Origin: Gordonia sp. PDNC005
GTDB lineage: Bacteria; Actinomycetota; Actinomycetes; Mycobacteriales; Mycobacteriaceae
DNA: 64,000 nucleotides
Direction: 5' to 3'
Assembly: GCF_016919385.1 (NCBI RefSeq)
Contig: NZ_CP070351.1
Coordinates: 2,108,001 to 2,172,000, forward strand
Of the stretch, positions 50,207-59,389 are shown piece after piece. Positions within the stretch are counted from its first letter, which is position 1. Each line of letters opens with the position of its first letter. Both the position numbers and the translations under genes were made by a program. Under the pieces are notes generated by a model that saw nothing but the letters and a program-made list of their open reading frames with translations, ran no database searches and was not told where the DNA came from.

Positions 50207-51295
50207 TCAGCTCTGCAGCGAGAGGAACTCGCCGTAGAACAGCGTCAGGCCGAGCGCGCATGCGATGGCCGTGAGCAACCAGAACCTGATGATGACCGTG
50301 GTCTCGGCCCAGCCGCCCAACTCGAAGTGATGGTGGAACGGCGCCATGCGGAACACGCGCTTCCCGGTGGTCTGGAAGAACGCGATCTGGACGACCACCG
50401 AAATGATCTCGGCGACGAACAGCGCGCCGAGAACAACGGCGAGCAGCTCAGTCTTGGTGGTGATCGACAGGCCCGCGATCAGACCGCCGAGGGCAAGCGA
50501 GCCGGTGTCGCCCATGAAGATCTTCGCCGGAGCGGCGTTCCACCAGAGGAAGCCCAAGCACGCGCCGCCTGCCGCTACGGCGACGACGGCGAGGTCGAGC
50601 GGGTCGCGAACCTGGTAGCAGCCCGCCTTGTCGTCGGACACGCCGAGCAGTTCACACGACTGACGGAACTGCCAGAACGTGATGAGGACGTACGAACCCA
50701 TCACCATGGCGGCCGAGCCGGCGGCGAGACCGTCGAGGCCGTCGGTGAAGTTCACCGCGTTCGACCACGCTGCGACAACGAGCCAGCAGAAGAACACAAA
50801 ACCCACCGCGGTGAGCGAGATGACGTTGATGTCGCGCGCGTACGAGAGGTGCTCGCTCGCGGGCGTCAGTTCGGCGCCGTTGCGGAACTGCAGCAGGAGG
50901 ATGCCGAAGATGATCGCGGCGAGGAACTGGCCGACCGATTTGGCGGTCTTGTTCAGCCCGAGGTTGCGCTGTTTGCGGATCTTGATGAAGTCGTCGAGGA
51001 ACCCGACGAGCCCCAAGGCGGTGGCGAGCCCCAGCACCAGGAGACCCGAGGCGCTCGGTCCCTGGCCGTTGCCGATCAGACCTACGAGGTGAGCGCCGAG
51101 GTAACCGGCCCACAGTGCGGTGATAATGGCGACGCCGCCCATCGACGGGGTGCCGCGCTTCGCCTTGTGGCTTTCGGGGCCCTCGTCGCGGATCTCCTGG
51201 CCGAATCCCTGGCGCGAGAACACCTTGATCAGCACGGGGGTCAACAGAATCGACACCGCCAGCGAGATCGCTCCGGCGATCAGAATCTGGGTCAC
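50207..51295 (-). CDS. mraY: Phospho-N-acetylmuramoyl-pentapeptide transferase
   Basis: 362-residue polytopic membrane enzyme making lipid I (MurX in mycobacteria). [15 protein letters not shown] near the N-terminus, the Asp pair in [46 protein letters not shown] and [10 protein letters not shown] are all present. Here it follows the murE fusion gene directly, 99 bases away, where murF would normally be adjacent. Confidence 0.97.
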   Translation of the reverse strand: MTQILIAGAISLAVSILLTPVLIKVFSRQGFGQEIRDEGPESHKAKRGTPSMGGVAIITALWAGYLGAHLVGLIGNGQGPSASGLLVLGLATALGLVGFLDDFIKIRKQRNLGLNKTAKSVGQFLAAIIFGILLLQFRNGAELTPASEHLSYARDINVISLTAVGFVFFCWLVVAAWSNAVNFTDGLDGLAAGSAAMVMGSYVLITFWQFRQSCELLGVSDDKAGCYQVRDPLDLAVVAVAAGGACLGFLWWNAAPAKIFMGDTGSLALGGLIAGLSITTKTELLAVVLGALFVAEIISVVVQIAFFQTTGKRVFRMAPFHHHFELGGWAETTVIIRFWLLTAIACALGLTLFYGEFLSLQS

Positions 51296-51394
51296 AGCTG
51301 ATGAATCCTCACTCGTCGAGAGAACTTTGACTACTGAATCTAGCCTGTGAAGGCCCTGAATGAGGGCACCCGGTAGGCGGTCGCGCGTCGGACA
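51296..51394 (-). promoter_or_regulatory. murE-mraY gap with small hairpin and possible promoter
   Basis: A small hairpin GCCCT-CATTC-AGGGC (51353-51367) follows the murE stop, then a minus-strand TAGATT hexamer at 51338-51343 that could be a -10 for mraY. In relatives murF and mraY abut or overlap with no such gap, so this noncoding stretch is consistent with rearrangement at the murF locus. Confidence 0.4.
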
Positions 51395-53452
51395 TCACAC
51401 TCGGACGCGACGAACCTGCAGGTGAAGCTCGTTCTGCCAGAACGCGATCAGCGCGGGAGCGAGGTCGTCCGGTCCGGCGACCACCACCACGTCACCCGGT
51501 CCGGGGCGGTAACCCGACGCGGTGCGCATGTGGTCGACGGCCGCCGCGGGCGTCTCGACGAACGCGGCCTCGTCGCCCCACGACCCCTCCATGACCGCAC
51601 CCTGATGCAGGGCACGGACCACACGTGAGGTGCCGACGGCGATGATCTTGTCGACCGCAACACGGACGGCCTGCCGTCCGAGTCCGTCGTGGTCCACCGC
51701 CCGGGTGTTGTCGTCGGATCCGGTTGGGTCGGCGAGTTCGCCGAATACGGCCCAGGTTCGGGCCGAATCGCCGGAGCGGTGGGCACTGCCCGCTCCAGAG
51801 TCTGCCGCGACCGCCACCATCTCGCGGAGCAGCCGTTTGGCCGCGGGCACGTCGGCTCCGGGGTCGGCGATGAGGACATGCAGCGTCGCGTCACGAGACG
51901 TCGCGTCAAGTGCTTCGCCGAGGACCTCGCGGTCGTCGAAGGGATGCTTCACCCCGTTGATCTCCTGCCCCGTCTCGTGGCCCTTGCCCGCGACGAGCAC
52001 CACGTCGCCGGAACGCGCCCACGCCACGGCGGCGGTGATCGCAGCTCGCCGATCGCCTATCTCACGGACGTCCGATGCTCTGCGCTCGCTGGCGGGAACG
52101 GCATCGGCACCGGCGACGACGGCCGCTCGAATCGTCGACGGGTCTTCAGACCGCGGATTGTCGTCGGTCACGATCACCAGGTCGGCGGCCCTCACAGCGG
52201 CCGCACCCATCAGAGGCCGCTTCTCCGTGTCGCGGTCGCCGCCTGCGCCGAGAACAACGGCGATACGTCCGTCTGTGTCGGCGGCGAGAGTAGCGAGAAC
52301 CGCCTCGACGGCCGCGGGCTTGTGCGCATAGTCGACTACTGCCAGGAAGTCCTGCCCTCGGTCGATCTTCTCGACCCGTCCGGGCACGGCCACGTCGGCG
52401 AGGCCGCGGATCGCCACGTCGACGTCGACACCCGCCTCGTCGACCGTGGCGAGAGCGACGAGGGCGTTCGCGATGTTGTACGCGCCGGGGAGCGGAACGA
52501 GTACGTCGTGGGCTATTCCGTCCACGCTCACCGCGGACACCCGTTGGCTTCCCCGCGCTTCGCTGACCACTGCCGACACCCTCCAGTCGCCCACGGTGCC
52601 GCCCGTCGACACCGTGACCGTCGGATGCCCGCCGTCGGACGCGATCCGCGCCATCCGGACACCCCACTCGTCGTCGACGCAGATCACGGTGCGCGCAGCG
52701 CGATTGGGCGAGCCTGCGGCGAACAGCCGCGCCTTCGCGTCGAAGTACTCGTCCATCGTCTTGTGGTAGTCGAGGTGATCCTGAGACAGATTGGTGAACG
52801 CTCCAACCGCGAACCGGCAGCCGTCGACGCGACCGAGCGACAGAGCATGACTCGACACCTCCATCACCACGGCGTCCGCGCCGCGCTCGAGCATCACCGC
52901 GAGCAGCCGCTGGAGGTCGGGCGCCTCCGGCGTGGTCAGGTCGCTCGGAATCGGCTCGCCGTCGATCCTCGATCCCGTCGTCCCGACGAGTCCGACACTC
53001 TTGCCCGACGCTCGCAGCGCCGCCTCGGCTAGATACGACGTCGTCGTTTTACCCGACGTCCCAGTGATCCCGATGAGAGTGAGCTTCGACGACGGGTCGC
53101 CGTACACGCGCGCCGACACCGCACCGAGCACACTCCGCGGCTCTGGATGGACCAGCACCGGAAGCGTCGACCCGGCCGCCCGGACCGTCTCGAGGCCTGC
53201 AGGGTCGGTGAACACCGCTACGGCCCCCGCCGCCTCCGCCTGGCTCACGTAGGTCGCCCCATGGGTCCGTGTGCCTGCCATGGCAGCGAACACGTCGCCT
53301 GCTCCGGCCGCCTGCGCACGCAGCGTGATGCCGGAGACCTCGATGTCCGAGCCGTCGAGGGTCGCACCGGACAGAGCAGCGAGCTGCGACAACAGCACCG
53401 GATCGGTGGCCGGTCGGAACCCGTTGCGCGGGACGTCCGCTCCTGTGCTCAC
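51395..53452 (-). CDS. murE: MurE (DAP-type) fused to a degenerate MurF C-terminal-like domain
   Basis: 685 residues. Residues 1 to about 518 are a complete MurE, which adds meso-diaminopimelate to UDP-MurNAc-L-Ala-D-Glu: ATP loop GITGTSGKTTTS (128-139), SSHAL, LSQDHLDYH, and the diaminopimelate-specificity motif DNPR (431-434), then KGHETGQ. The last 167 residues (51395-51898) are extra and resemble the MurF C-terminal domain: TWAVFGELADP, GLGRQAVRVAVDKIIAVG, LHQGAVMEGSWGDEAAFVETPAAAVDHM, PGDVVVVAG. The MurF YNANP-type motif is replaced (LIADPGADVPA) and no MurF substrate or ATP domain exists. The start GTG at 53452 has GAGG 8 bases upstream; a GTG at 53503 is in frame. Confidence 0.9.
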   Translation of the reverse strand: MSTGADVPRNGFRPATDPVLLSQLAALSGATLDGSDIEVSGITLRAQAAGAGDVFAAMAGTRTHGATYVSQAEAAGAVAVFTDPAGLETVRAAGSTLPVLVHPEPRSVLGAVSARVYGDPSSKLTLIGITGTSGKTTTSYLAEAALRASGKSVGLVGTTGSRIDGEPIPSDLTTPEAPDLQRLLAVMLERGADAVVMEVSSHALSLGRVDGCRFAVGAFTNLSQDHLDYHKTMDEYFDAKARLFAAGSPNRAARTVICVDDEWGVRMARIASDGGHPTVTVSTGGTVGDWRVSAVVSEARGSQRVSAVSVDGIAHDVLVPLPGAYNIANALVALATVDEAGVDVDVAIRGLADVAVPGRVEKIDRGQDFLAVVDYAHKPAAVEAVLATLAADTDGRIAVVLGAGGDRDTEKRPLMGAAAVRAADLVIVTDDNPRSEDPSTIRAAVVAGADAVPASERRASDVREIGDRRAAITAAVAWARSGDVVLVAGKGHETGQEINGVKHPFDDREVLGEALDATSRDATLHVLIADPGADVPAAKRLLREMVAVAADSGAGSAHRSGDSARTWAVFGELADPTGSDDNTRAVDHDGLGRQAVRVAVDKIIAVGTSRVVRALHQGAVMEGSWGDEAAFVETPAAAVDHMRTASGYRPGPGDVVVVAGPDDLAPALIAFWQNELHLQVRRVRV

Positions 53453-53547
53453 GTCGAAGACCTCTTCCTGTGGTGCTCCGCGCACGACGGATCGTTCGTG
53501 CACGTTTCTCGACAGATGAATCTACCGTGGCCGTGCGACAGCGCCGG

Positions 53548-55446
53548 TCAGGCCTGCAGGCGCAGACGCGGTGCGGGCTGAGCCGAGTACGGCACACGCT
53601 CGTGCTGCAGCAGCCATGCGCCGATCGTGGCGAACAGAGGTGCCGCCGACTGACCGCCCGAGCCGTCGGAGCTGCGCACCGGGTTGTCCATCATGATGCC
53701 CACGACGTACCGCGGGTCGTCCGCCGGTGCGATACCCGCGAAAGTGATGTTGTAGCTGGACTTCGAGTAGCAGTTGCACGCCGGATCCACCTGCTGCGCG
53801 GTTCCGGTCTTCCCCGAAGTCTGGTATCCGGCGATGGCGCCCTTCGCGCCTGTCCCCTGCTGGTTGCCGTCGTCGTCGTTCTGCATCACGGCTCGGAACA
53901 TGTCGCGGACGGTGTCGGCCGTCTTGGGAGAGACCACACGCACCGAGTCCGGCTTCTCGCCACCGGTGATGATTCGCGGCGGGATCCGCACACCACCGTT
54001 GGCGATCGCCTGGTACATCGACGTCATCTGCAGCAGAGTCATCGACAGACCCTGACCGATCGGGAGGTTTGCGAACGAACCGCCGGACCACTGACTGAGA
54101 GCTGGAACGGCGCCTGGGCTCTCGCCCGGCAGACCGACGCCTGTCATCGCACCGAGCCCGAAACGCTGCAGCATGTCGGCGAAGCGACGTTCCCCGACCC
54201 GCTGCGCGAGCATGAGCGTGCCGACGTTCGACGACTTCCCGAACACGCCGGTCGTCGTGTACGGCGCCGTGCCGTGGGCCCACGCGTCGTTGACGGTGAT
54301 GCCCGACATCTTGATCGAGCCCGGAACCTGCAGAACCTCATCGGGATTGGTCACTCCGTACTCGAGCGCGGCAGCGGCGGTCACGATTTTGTTGACCGAC
54401 CCCGGCTCGAACGGCGAGGTCACCGAACGGTTGCCCAGGTCGGCGCCTTTCTGCTCGTCGAGCGGCTTCGATGCATCGAAGGTGCCGTCGTTGGCCATCG
54501 CGAGGACTTCACCGGTCCGACTGTCCATGACGACCGCGGACACGTTGTTCGCACCTGACGCCTTCTTCGCCATGTTGACCTGGCTCTGCACAAACCACTG
54601 GACGTCGGAGTCGAGCGTCAGGTGGACAGTCTCACCGTCCTTCGCCGGATGCACGTTCCGCTTGCTGCCGGGGATCATGACGCCGTCACGCCCCTGGTCG
54701 AAGGTTTCAGTGCCGTTGGTACCGGCCAGGACCGGTTCGAGCGACGATTCGAGGCCGATCAGTCCGTTGCCGTCGAAGTTCACATCGCCGACGACGTTGG
54801 CTGCAAGAGATCCGCCCGGGTACACCCGTATGCTCTGCTTCTCGGCTCCGACCTCGGGGAACTTGTCCTGGATCGACTTCGCGAGCTCCGGAGTTATGGA
54901 GCGCGCCAGGTAAACGAAGTCCTTGTCGGACGTCAGCCGCGCGAGCAGATCCTCTTGACTGATGCTGCCGCCGAGCATCTCCGACACACCGGTGGATATC
55001 TCCTTGAGTCGCGTCGGAACGTCCGGGACTGCGCTGTTCTTCTTGTGCTCTGTGTCGATGGACGCGCGGACGGCCTTCGGCTGGAAGGTCAGCGCACGCG
55101 CGTCGTCGGTGTGCGCCAGGAGTCGCCCGTTGCGGTCGACGATGGATCCACGTGTCGCGGGCAGTTGCATCGTCACCGACCGCTGCTGCGCGGCGAGTGC
55201 AGAGATGTCGTCTGCCGCGATCACGTTGACGTACACCATCCGACCGGTGACAAGCACCAATGCGGCGGCCACGAGAACCCCGACGATTCGCTGCCGTCCG
55301 ATGAATCGTGGCGACGGGGCCGAGTCGAGCTCATCGATCCGCGAGTCGTCCACCGGCGGCGGGGTCGGCGGTCGACCGCCCGCACTCGACCTTGCGCCCG
55401 GCCTGGACGCCGGCGGGCGCACGGAACGGGAACTGGATCGGGTCAT
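53548..55446 (-). CDS. pbpB: Septal transpeptidase FtsI / PBP3 (PbpB)
   Basis: 632-residue class B penicillin-binding protein. Short Pro/Arg-rich cytoplasmic N-terminus, one helix at about 53-70, the PBP dimerisation domain, and the transpeptidase domain with SVNK (Ser350, Lys353), SSN (405-407) and KTG (546-548). Cross-links septal peptidoglycan with FtsW. It is followed by 95 bases before murE. Confidence 0.97.
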   Translation of the reverse strand: MTRSSSRSVRPPASRPGARSSAGGRPPTPPPVDDSRIDELDSAPSPRFIGRQRIVGVLVAAALVLVTGRMVYVNVIAADDISALAAQQRSVTMQLPATRGSIVDRNGRLLAHTDDARALTFQPKAVRASIDTEHKKNSAVPDVPTRLKEISTGVSEMLGGSISQEDLLARLTSDKDFVYLARSITPELAKSIQDKFPEVGAEKQSIRVYPGGSLAANVVGDVNFDGNGLIGLESSLEPVLAGTNGTETFDQGRDGVMIPGSKRNVHPAKDGETVHLTLDSDVQWFVQSQVNMAKKASGANNVSAVVMDSRTGEVLAMANDGTFDASKPLDEQKGADLGNRSVTSPFEPGSVNKIVTAAAALEYGVTNPDEVLQVPGSIKMSGITVNDAWAHGTAPYTTTGVFGKSSNVGTLMLAQRVGERRFADMLQRFGLGAMTGVGLPGESPGAVPALSQWSGGSFANLPIGQGLSMTLLQMTSMYQAIANGGVRIPPRIITGGEKPDSVRVVSPKTADTVRDMFRAVMQNDDDGNQQGTGAKGAIAGYQTSGKTGTAQQVDPACNCYSKSSYNITFAGIAPADDPRYVVGIMMDNPVRSSDGSGGQSAAPLFATIGAWLLQHERVPYSAQPAPRLRLQA

Positions 55447-55467
55447 GATTGTCGATTCTCCACCCGG

Positions 55468-56205
55468 TCAGCGTGCACGTGCGGTATTCGGCCTCGGCGT
55501 GGCGGCAGACCGCGGAACCACATTCGGCGCAGGCGTCGACGATGTCGGGGCCGTCGCGCGGTCGGTTGACGTCGGCGCGGTCGACGTCGTTTCCGTCGTG
55601 CCCAGCCCCTCCGAGTCGTCGACCTTGGCGGCGTCGATCTTCGCGACCGGGTTCGGCTCCGGGTTCAGGGCGGGCAGCGGTTTGCCGTCGGCCGGGTTCG
55701 CCGTGCCGCGGACCTTCTTCGGCCCGTTCTCGCCGACGGTCACCTGGAGGGCGCCGTCAGCGGGCACCATCCCCTGTTCGGCGGCCTTCGCCGCGAGTGC
55801 GGGTGCGGCGTCGGCCTTGTCGAACGTGCGCTGCAGATCGTCGCGACGATCAGCCAGCGACTGGTTCTCACTGCGCAACGCGTCGAGCGCGTACGAGTCC
55901 TGAGCCGACTTGGTCGTCAGGTACAGGGTGAGGCCGAGAGCTCCGACGATCAGCAGAAGAACCGGGAACACCAAGGGGACGCCTGCGATGCGCCGACTCG
56001 TGATGCCGCCCGACACGACAGCTCCCATGCGACGTTCACGCCGGTCCAGAGCACGCTGCGCGGCCTTCGACCGGCTCGCTCGCTCGACTGCAGCGGTACC
56101 GCGAGTCCGCCGCGGACGACGTTCACCTCGTGCCTTCTCGGTCCGAGCGCCGGCCCCCGCCGAACGCTCGGGACCAGTCTTACGGTCGTCGAGCAGAGTG
56201 CTCAC
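55468..56205 (-). CDS. ftsL: FtsL-like bitopic division protein
   Basis: 245 residues: Arg/Ala-rich cytoplasmic segment, one helix ([24 protein letters not shown], about 76-98), a short leucine-zipper-type coil ([26 protein letters not shown]), and a Pro/Thr/Ser-rich tail. Size and position between rsmH and pbpB match the actinobacterial FtsL (Rv2164c, from memory), a scaffold for FtsI/FtsW. The tail is low complexity and poorly conserved. Confidence 0.82.
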   Translation of the reverse strand: MSTLLDDRKTGPERSAGAGARTEKARGERRPRRTRGTAAVERASRSKAAQRALDRRERRMGAVVSGGITSRRIAGVPLVFPVLLLIVGALGLTLYLTTKSAQDSYALDALRSENQSLADRRDDLQRTFDKADAAPALAAKAAEQGMVPADGALQVTVGENGPKKVRGTANPADGKPLPALNPEPNPVAKIDAAKVDDSEGLGTTETTSTAPTSTDRATAPTSSTPAPNVVPRSAATPRPNTARAR

Positions 56206-57197
56206 CGTGTGCCCCCTTCGTCTTGTGCCACGCGTTCGATCGCACGGATGCGCACCGGCGCAGAGCGAGGATTCGCTTCGCGTTCGGTTGCGTCGGCCTG
56301 TTCCGCTCCCCTCGTCACGAGAGCGAACCGGGCGGCCGTGCCCGGAAGGTCCACCGGAAGACCGGCGGGTGTGGTGTTGCGGACCGCCTGTGCGAAGTCG
56401 CGTTTGACGATCCGGTCCTCGAGGGACTGGTAGCTCATCACCGCAAGACGTCCACCGACTGCGAGTACGTCCAGCGACGCCGGAATCACGCCACGGAGCG
56501 AGTCGAGCTCGTGGTTGACCTCGATCCGCAGGGCCTGAAACGTCCGCTTGGCGGGATGACCTCCAGTCCTGCGTGTCGCCGCCGGGATCGTCGCGTACAG
56601 CAGCTCGACGAGTCTGCCGCTCGTGGTGAACGGTTCGATGGCGCGCTCACGGAGGACAGCAGACGCGATCTTTCCCGCGAAGCGCTCCTCGCCGTACTCA
56701 CTGAGCACACGCGCCAATGCACCGTGCTCGTACGTGTTGAGGATGTCCGCGGCGGTCAGATCGTCGTCTGCGTTCATCCGCATGTCTAGTGGGGCGTCCA
56801 CCGAATAGGCGAAGCCGCGATCGGTGCGGTCGAGTTGCATCGACGAGACGCCGAGGTCGAGCAGGACCCCGTCGACTGTCGACAGGCCGGCGCGCGTCAC
56901 CACGTCGTCGATCTCGTCGTAGCGTGCGTGGTGAAAGAACACACGGTCGCCGAATCCTGCGAGGCGTTCACTCGCGATGCCGATGGCCGAGGTGTCGCGG
57001 TCGATCGCGTGCACCGTGAGCGCGGGCAGCCGGGTGAGGAAGTACTCGGTGTGTCCGCCCGCTCCGAGTGTGCCGTCGACGAGGACCGCGCCACTGCCGT
57101 CGGGATCGGTGCGGGTCAGCGCGGGCGCCAGGAGATCGAACATTCGCTCGGCCATCACCGGCACGTGTCCGTGTTCACCGTGCTGACGTTCGTTCAC
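56202..57197 (-). CDS. rsmH: 16S rRNA (cytosine(1402)-N4)-methyltransferase
   Basis: 331-residue SAM-dependent methyltransferase (MraW). [10 protein letters not shown], the SAM loop [27 protein letters not shown] with the family's DxGxSSxQ, and [20 protein letters not shown] are all present. The GTG at 57197 has GGAGGGGGC about 7 bases upstream; the longer frame to 57236 lacks conservation. Overlaps ftsL by 4 bases. Confidence 0.96.
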   Translation of the reverse strand: MNERQHGEHGHVPVMAERMFDLLAPALTRTDPDGSGAVLVDGTLGAGGHTEYFLTRLPALTVHAIDRDTSAIGIASERLAGFGDRVFFHHARYDEIDDVVTRAGLSTVDGVLLDLGVSSMQLDRTDRGFAYSVDAPLDMRMNADDDLTAADILNTYEHGALARVLSEYGEERFAGKIASAVLRERAIEPFTTSGRLVELLYATIPAATRRTGGHPAKRTFQALRIEVNHELDSLRGVIPASLDVLAVGGRLAVMSYQSLEDRIVKRDFAQAVRNTTPAGLPVDLPGTAARFALVTRGAEQADATEREANPRSAPVRIRAIERVAQDEGGTR

Positions 57198-57421
57198 TGC
57201 GCCCCCTCCCCGGTGTCGCATGTAGGACGCCGCCACGGGTCGGTGGCAGACGCGTCGTTATGTGCTGAACGAATTGAGCACGCGGAAACGACGCTGCGGT
57301 GAAGCGGGGTCCCCGCCCGAGCGCACCTGGCGTTGGGGAAGTACGTCAGGGTCGATCGGGCCGAGGCCTCGTCTCACCGCAGGTGTCGTCGTCCGTCGTG
57401 TTCAGTTCGTCAAAAAAGTCG
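57198..57421 (-). other. 224-base mraZ-rsmH gap
   Basis: No gene found. A run of six T (minus strand) lies just after the mraZ stop but without a convincing stem before it. GTGCT / AGCAC arms near 57259-57278 form a short inverted repeat. The gap may hold a separate rsmH promoter, but no clear hexamer pair is visible. Confidence 0.4.
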
Positions 57422-57859
57422 CTAGAGGATCGAGTCCAGTGCGGTCGACCCGGCGTTCGAGAACGCCTCTTCGTGCTCTGCCTGGTACTCGCGCCACTTC
57501 TGCGCGTCCCAGATCTCGAGGTGGTCGTACGAGCCGATCACCACGCATTCCTTGGTGAGCTCCGCGTACTCGCGATGCTCTCCGGAGAGGCTCACCCGCC
57601 CCTGCCCGTCCAGTCGTTGCTCGTCCGCACCTGCGAAGAAGTACCGCAGGAATGCGCGGGCCTCAGGATCGTTGCGCGACGCGGTCACCGCCTTCTCGGC
57701 GATGGCGTCGAACTCCTCTGCGCGGTACACCGACAGGCTGCGGTCCTGGCTTCTTGTCACCATGACCCCTCCTGCCAACGCGTCCCGAAATTTGGCCGGC
57801 AAGGTCAACCGCCCCTTGTCGTCGAGCTTGGGTGTGTAGGTACCGAGAAAGCGAGCCAT
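57422..57859 (-). CDS. mraZ: Transcriptional regulator MraZ
   Basis: 145 residues. Two SpoVT/AbrB-like DNA-binding repeats, the first with [25 protein letters not shown] and the second with [19 protein letters not shown]. First gene of the dcw cluster and its autoregulator. ATG at 57859 with an excellent ribosome site GAGGAGG 8 bases upstream; the longer frame to 57988 runs through the operator. A 224-base gap separates it from rsmH. Confidence 0.96.
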   Translation of the reverse strand: MARFLGTYTPKLDDKGRLTLPAKFRDALAGGVMVTRSQDRSLSVYRAEEFDAIAEKAVTASRNDPEARAFLRYFFAGADEQRLDGQGRVSLSGEHREYAELTKECVVIGSYDHLEIWDAQKWREYQAEHEEAFSNAGSTALDSIL

Positions 57860-57920
57860 GTCGGCAACCTCCTCACCCGTTCTGGTTTCGGCGGTTCCGG
57901 TGTCCCCCTCATCCAGTGAT

Positions 57921-57955
57921 GCCCACAGTACCCCACTTTCCACCACTTTCCACCC
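57921..57955 (-). promoter_or_regulatory. Probable MraZ operator: TGGGN-type boxes at 10-base spacing
   Basis: On the minus strand the boxes TGGTG (57941-57945), TGGGG (57931-57935) and TGGGC (57921-57925) repeat every 10 bases with 5-base spacers, and GGGTG (57951-57955) stands a further 10 bases upstream. MraZ is known to bind direct TGGGN repeats with 5-base spacers upstream of its own gene. They lie 62-96 bases before the mraZ ATG. Confidence 0.75.
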
Positions 57956-58188
57956 CCGAAGCCCCACAGCAGCCCCACCCCCACACATATATGCAGGTCA
58001 AGGGAATGACAAGCTGAAGATTCTCAGGAAACAGCCAGCACACAACCTGCGTGTCGGCGGGCATACGTGGGACAAAACAGCACTAAAGAGGCTGAAGTGG
58101 GATCCCACGACCGCCGGTGGGTGAAAGTGGGGACCCGAGGTGGGGCATCGTGGGGAACCGGGGGCCGACGGCTTCTGGACACACGAAA
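57956..58188. other. Noncoding stretch upstream of the mraZ operator
   Basis: Together with the operator and leader this makes about 410 bases between mraZ and the DUF3040 gene without a gene. It contains further GTGGGG motifs (for example near 57963-57981 on the minus strand) and a CATATATG segment at 57985-57992. I see no RNA gene or convincing reading frame; it likely holds the main dcw promoter. Confidence 0.45.
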
Positions 58189-58232
58189 GCGGGGCCTCTC
58201 CTTCTCTTCGATGAGAGAAGGAGAGGCCCCGC
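58189..58232. terminator. Strong hairpin between the DUF3040 gene and mraZ
   Basis: A perfect 19-base stem (58189-58207 with 58214-58232) and 6-base loop TCGATG. It lies just after the DUF3040 stop in that gene's direction and upstream of the mraZ promoter, insulating the dcw cluster. Followed on the minus strand by TTTCGTGTG. Confidence 0.92.
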
Positions 58233-58271
58233 CTGAGATCTCTAGTGGGCTGCTAAAGCCCTAGTGAACTG

Positions 58272-58682
58272 CTAGTGATCGTCCTGGTCGAACCGACGCT
58301 GGAAGCGCTCTTCCATCCGTTCGCTCAGAGACGGTTTGCCCGGCTTCGCCCGCGAGGACGATCCACCCCGCGATGCCGGAGACGACGCGTCGGCGAGGTT
58401 CGAACCCCGGGGACCGAATATCCCGAACGCCGCGGCGCCGAACATCACGAGGAAGCCGATGAAGCTCAGAATGCGGAGACCGCCCACTTCGACGTCGACC
58501 ATGAGGCCTCCGACAAGAAGCGCCAGACCGACAAGGAATCCGAGCACGGCGACAAGGCGTCGTCGCGCCGTCGGACGGCCGACGCGCTGTTTTGTCACGC
58601 TCGAGGCGAACTTCGGATCCTCGGCGTACAGCGCGCTTTCGATTTCGTCGAGCATGCGTTGCTCGTGCTCAGAAAGCGGCAC
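58272..58682 (-). CDS. DUF3040 membrane protein
   Basis: 136 residues. Starts with the DUF3040 signature PLSEHEQRMLDEIESALYAEDPKFASSV, followed by two membrane helices (LVAVLGFLVGLALLVGGLMV and LRILSFIGFLVMFGAAAFGIF) and a basic cytoplasmic tail. Conserved near mraZ in actinobacteria; function unknown. GTG at 58682 with AGGAGGG upstream. Confidence 0.9.
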   Translation of the reverse strand: MPLSEHEQRMLDEIESALYAEDPKFASSVTKQRVGRPTARRRLVAVLGFLVGLALLVGGLMVDVEVGGLRILSFIGFLVMFGAAAFGIFGPRGSNLADASSPASRGGSSSRAKPGKPSLSERMEERFQRRFDQDDH

Positions 58683-58734
58683 TATCCCTCCTCGCTGGTC
58701 AGCTAGGCGTCTTCGGTCAATGCCCAGTACAACT

Positions 58735-59250
58735 TCATGATACGAGCAGATCCGCTTGACGACCACCACTCCGTCCGGTCGACCGACGACGATCGGGCAT
58801 CTTTCCCTGTTCGTACATCAATAGTGTGGCATCTGCCAGGTCCAAGAACTCCATCGCCCTGCGTTCCACACGCGCGCACAACGTCGAGTCGACAGTCTTG
58901 ACCAGTCCGGCCTCGACGTGACCGCGCATCACCGAGAGTCCGCCGAAGTACTCCGCGAGATCGTGAGCCTCGGGCGCCACGGCCTTGATCCGACTCCAGG
59001 CGTCACGCGCATCGCGGCGCCGACGGACCGGCCCCGGAGGCTCGTGTACGGCCAGGACAGCAGCGGACGCCCGGATCGCAGCCAGGTAGAAGAGGCGGAA
59101 CCGCTCGGCGCCGTCGTCCTCGACTGCCGACGCATCCTCGAAGAGCGCCTCCGCCCGTTCCAGGAGCTCTCGGCTGCGCAGCACGACCCGCTCGTCGACG
59201 ACGCTGCGCGTCGACTCGGACGATCGTGCACTCGCTCGCAACCGTGCCAT
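58735..59250 (-). CDS. SAV_6107-family HEPN-domain protein
   Basis: 171-residue helical protein. Segments LLERAEALFEDASAVEDDGAERFRLFYLAAIRASAAVLA and FLDLADATLLMY fit the small HEPN-like family named after SAV_6107, common near dcw genes in actinobacteria. The catalytic RNase motif R-x4-6-H of toxin-type HEPN domains is not evident. A basic tail (RRRSTGRSGGRQ) closes it. ATG preceded by GAGAGGAC. Confidence 0.75.
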   Translation of the reverse strand: MARLRASARSSESTRSVVDERVVLRSRELLERAEALFEDASAVEDDGAERFRLFYLAAIRASAAVLAVHEPPGPVRRRRDARDAWSRIKAVAPEAHDLAEYFGGLSVMRGHVEAGLVKTVDSTLCARVERRAMEFLDLADATLLMYEQGKMPDRRRSTGRSGGRQADLLVS

Positions 59251-59389
59251 CTCGGGTCACGTCCTCTCGTCATCCCTGCTCGTTCCGGTGCCTCACCGGC
59301 GATCTGGTGCTCACAGTCCCACGAGGGTCTGACAATTCTGGTCGCGCTAATCTCTCCACAGCTTTCGCCACACCAGATAGGACAGAAGA
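59251..59389. other. Divergent gap between the HEPN gene and the acetyltransferase gene
   Basis: 139 bases with the ribosome sites of both genes. The plus-strand side contains GATAGGACAGAAGA just before the acetyltransferase ATG. No clear operator. Confidence 0.4.

Noticed and set aside
51422..53032. Plus-strand frames opposite murE that might have hidden murF
   Set aside because: None shows a Mur ligase ATP loop or any MurF motif; they are mirror frames of murE.
57405..57421. T-run after mraZ as an intrinsic terminator
   Set aside because: Six T residues are present but no stable stem precedes them, and rsmH must be transcribed from upstream or from the same gap.
58394..58410. GGTTCGAACCCC, resembling a tRNA T-arm
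   Set aside because: It lies inside the DUF3040 gene and no acceptor, D or anticodon arm can be built around it.
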